Assembly (NCBI GenBank): GCA_947629615.1
Contig: CANRER010000073.1
Location: forward strand, 1 to 7,264
Reading direction: 5' to 3'
Source of the DNA: an uncultured Clostridia bacterium
Lineage (GTDB): Bacteria > Bacillota > Clostridia > UMGS1883
Length of the DNA stretch: 7,264 nt
Shown: positions 6,486 to 7,264 of the stretch, in pieces
How positions within the stretch are numbered: position 1 is the first letter of the stretch
How the letters are laid out: each line of letters begins with the position of its first letter
Translations under genes and position numbers: made by a program
The notes under the pieces: generated by a model
Database searches by the model: none
Told to the model about the DNA's origin: nothing
Seen by the model: the letters and a program-made list of their open reading frames with translations, nothing else

Positions 6486-6514
6486 AGTATATCATAAAAA
6501 AAGCCCTGTGTAAA
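6486..6514 (-). promoter_or_regulatory. Sigma-A promoter of the response regulator operon
   Basis: On the minus strand, TTTACA (6514-6509) and TATACT (6491-6486) each match five of six consensus bases and are 17 bases apart. The predicted start is near 6479, giving a leader of about 33 bases with the Shine-Dalgarno AGGGGAG and TTG start of the regulator. The -35 lies inside one copy of an 11-base repeat, and the -10 edge lies in a 12-base inverted repeat. Confidence 0.75.
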
Positions 6515-6530
6515 CAAATTTTATGATATA
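6488..6530. repeat. 12-base inverted repeat spanning the regulator promoter
   Basis: TATATCATAAAA (6488-6499) is exactly complementary to TTTTATGATATA (6519-6530), with a 19-base loop between. One arm overlaps the regulator's -10 and the other contains the opposing extended -10. The symmetry means each arm carries a TATGATATA-type sequence facing outward. It could be a regulator site or simply two similar divergent -10 regions. Confidence 0.45.
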
Positions 6531-6581
6531 ATTAAATTAACAGAATTTTATTTATATCTTTTGTTTTATTTGTAAACAAAT
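6509..6581. repeat. Pair of 11-base direct repeats TGTAAACAAAT upstream of the regulator gene
   Basis: TGTAAACAAAT occurs exactly at 6509-6519 and 6571-6581, 62 bases apart or about six helical turns. The first copy covers the regulator's -35. The second is part of ATTTGTAAACAAAT (6568-6581), a 6-2-6 palindrome. On the minus strand the second copy has TTAAAC 11 bases before TTTACA, similar in phase to the array before htrA. It is a candidate autoregulatory site. Confidence 0.35.
6524..6532 (+). promoter_or_regulatory. Extended -10 element facing the LRR gene (candidate plus-strand promoter)
   Basis: TGATATAAT is a perfect TGnTATAAT extended -10 on the plus strand. No -35 is recognisable at 16-18 bases (CCCTGT at 17), but extended -10 promoters can work without one. 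The predicted start is near 6539. No plus-strand gene follows, so it either drives a short RNA or is a chance match in AT-rich DNA. Confidence 0.35.
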
Positions 6582-6605
6582 GTTTAATTTTGCAAAGAGG
6601 CGCAA

Positions 6606-6659
6606 AACGCCCCCGGCGCGTGAGGGTGCGGGCCGAGGCCCGCCGCGTCGGGGGACGTT
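6606..6659. repeat. Nested GC-rich palindrome between the LRR gene and the regulator
   Basis: The outer stem pairs 6606-6620 with 6644-6659: AACG/CGTT, a bulged A at 6655, CCCCC/GGGGG, then GGCGCG with CGCGTC. An inner hairpin GCGGGC/GCCCGC (6628-6633 and 6638-6643) has the loop CGAG. On the minus strand the stem is followed by TTTTGCG (the T's are partly within the stem), so it could act as a second terminator for the LRR gene. It is a sharp GC-rich island in AT-rich DNA. Confidence 0.5.
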
Positions 6660-6663
6660 ATGT

Positions 6664-6692
6664 TAAAGGGGTATCATACCCTCTTATTTTTT
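6664..6692 (+). terminator. Plus-strand intrinsic terminator-like hairpin downstream of the LRR stop
   Basis: GGGGTA (6668-6673) pairs with TACCCT (6677-6682) around TCA. After one mismatch, TAA (6664-6666) pairs with TTA (6684-6686). Six T follow directly (6687-6692). In the minus direction only CTTTAAC follows, so the signal is stronger on plus, although it sits 12 bases after the minus-strand LRR stop. It may end a plus-strand RNA, block antisense entry into the LRR gene, or weakly help LRR termination. Confidence 0.45.
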
Positions 6693-6697
6693 GCGCT

Positions 6698-7264
6698 TTA
6701 CTGCGCTACCGCTATCTCCTTTGGCGGGCAGAGGGGCTTCATGCTCTTAAGGCTTTCCCAGCAGAAAACCTTCACGGTCTTGACGTTTTCGCCGTCGAGG
6801 TCGGCCTCGCCGCCCTTCACGGCCGCGCTGTCAACCACGGTTCCGTCCGCGCCGAGGGCCACGGCCACCAGCTCCGCCGAAGCGGGAATGTTGTCTACCT
6901 CCACGGCGACGTTAAGGCCGCCGTCGGCCTCCTTGCCGACCTCCGGCTCCTGTATTTCCGGCTCCGGCACGTCGCTGTCAAAGTGGAGTGCGGCGTCTGT
7001 GAGCGAGTCGTTAAAATCATCTATAAATATATTTCCCCATTGGCTTCTGCTTCCGCCGTAGTATACGTCCGTAAGGCTCTCGCAAAACTGGAGAGCTTGC
7101 CAACCGATTCTCGTCACGCTTGCGGGGATATATATGCTTTTGAGATTTGGACACCACAGCATCGAGCGCCCCGAAATGCTTGTCACGCTATCCGGTATAA
7201 CGTAGCTTGTTCTCGCGTTCCCCCTGGGGTACTGAACCAAGCTCGTCATTTCCTTGTTGAACAG
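6698..7264 (-). CDS. BspA-like leucine-rich-repeat protein, C-terminal part (5' end outside window)
   Basis: The frame is open from the window edge (LFNKEMTSL) to TAA at 6700-6698, 188 residues, so the internal ATG at 7249 is not the true start. The first 75 or so residues carry LRR_5/BspA-type repeats: YVIPDSVTSI, CPNLKSIYIPASVTRIGWQALQFC and ESLTDVYYGG, followed by SQWGNI. These are typical of surface or secreted proteins of gut Firmicutes and Bacteroidetes. After a Pro/Glu-rich linker (about 97-113) comes a small C-terminal beta-rich module of about 70 residues, ending VKVFCWESLKSMKPLC plus a short tail. Similar endings (KVFxWxSxxxMKPL) occur at the C-termini of other clostridial secreted proteins, from memory. 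Secretion is inferred, since the signal peptide lies outside. Ligand and role are unknown. It is separated from the regulator gene by a structured gap and is probably not in its operon. Confidence 0.85.
   Translation of the reverse strand: MFNKEMTSLVQYPRGNARTSYVIPDSVTSISGRSMLWCPNLKSIYIPASVTRIGWQALQFCESLTDVYYGGSRSQWGNIFIDDFNDSLTDAALHFDSDVPEPEIQEPEVGKEADGGLNVAVEVDNIPASAELVAVALGADGTVVDSAAVKGGEADLDGENVKTVKVFCWESLKSMKPLCPPKEIAVAQ

Larger units (their letters stand above)
6539..6692 (+). ncRNA. Candidate small structured RNA (hypothetical)
   Basis: Between an extended -10 (6524-6532) and a plus-strand terminator-like hairpin (6664-6692) there is room for an RNA of about 150 bases. Its core would be the nested GC-rich stem at 6606-6659. 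Plus-strand RNA folds this stem better, because G6616 and T6648 form a G-U pair that would be an A-C mismatch on the minus strand. No known RNA family is recognised. The structure could instead simply be the 3' end of the LRR transcript. Confidence 0.25.

Noticed and set aside
6580..6666. 28-codon plus-strand small frame in the structured gap
   Set aside because: The ATG at 6580 has no Shine-Dalgarno, and the Arg/Gly/Pro-rich product only reflects the GC palindrome.
1..7264. CRISPR array, tRNA/rRNA, insertion sequence or phage genes
   Set aside because: No spaced repeat array, cloverleaf, rRNA-like stretch, transposase or integrase sequence was seen on either strand.

Overview
The window looks like the chromosome of a Gram-positive, probably gut- or rumen-associated Clostridia member (Oscillospiraceae/Ruminococcaceae-like; inferred from gene content only). 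The indications are a dockerin-bearing secreted enzyme, a secreted leucine-rich-repeat protein, Firmicutes-type two-component and HtrA proteins, GC-rich coding sequence with AT-rich gaps, strong AGGAGG-type ribosome binding sites, and two TTG starts. No plasmid, phage, transposon, CRISPR, tRNA or rRNA feature was seen.

Layout. At the left edge is the 5' part of recJ on the minus strand (single-strand DNA exonuclease, cut by the window edge). It is divergent from a large plus-strand gene (774-2795) for a secreted cell-wall hydrolase: signal-like N-terminus, dockerin, two Ig-like Big_2 domains, a GH73 glucosaminidase domain and a long acidic tail. The hydrolase has a textbook TTGACA-17-TATAAT promoter. 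It converges on a minus-strand block, with a 14-bp hairpin terminator between them. Read in transcription order, that block is an OmpR-family response regulator, a membrane sensor histidine kinase overlapping it by 8 bases, and a membrane-anchored HtrA/DegP-type serine protease with a PDZ domain. The right edge holds the 3' part of a minus-strand gene for a BspA-like leucine-rich-repeat protein.

How they fit together. The regulator-kinase-HtrA block resembles envelope-stress modules such as CssRS/HtrA of Bacillus and CiaRH/HtrA of streptococci, in which the two-component system controls the surface quality-control protease. In the gap before htrA, four TTAA-like half-sites lie at exactly 11-base intervals just upstream of a perfect -10 box. 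That is the arrangement expected for an OmpR-family operator, so this may be how the regulator acts on its neighbour. The hydrolase is an envelope gene next to this module, but nothing in the sequence directly links their regulation.

The gap between the regulator and the LRR gene (6447-6697) is unusually structured. It holds the regulator's promoter, an opposing extended -10 element, inverted and direct repeats, a GC-rich nested palindrome and a plus-strand hairpin followed by six T. Together these could be a small plus-strand RNA gene, which is the least expected signal in the window but remains a hypothesis.
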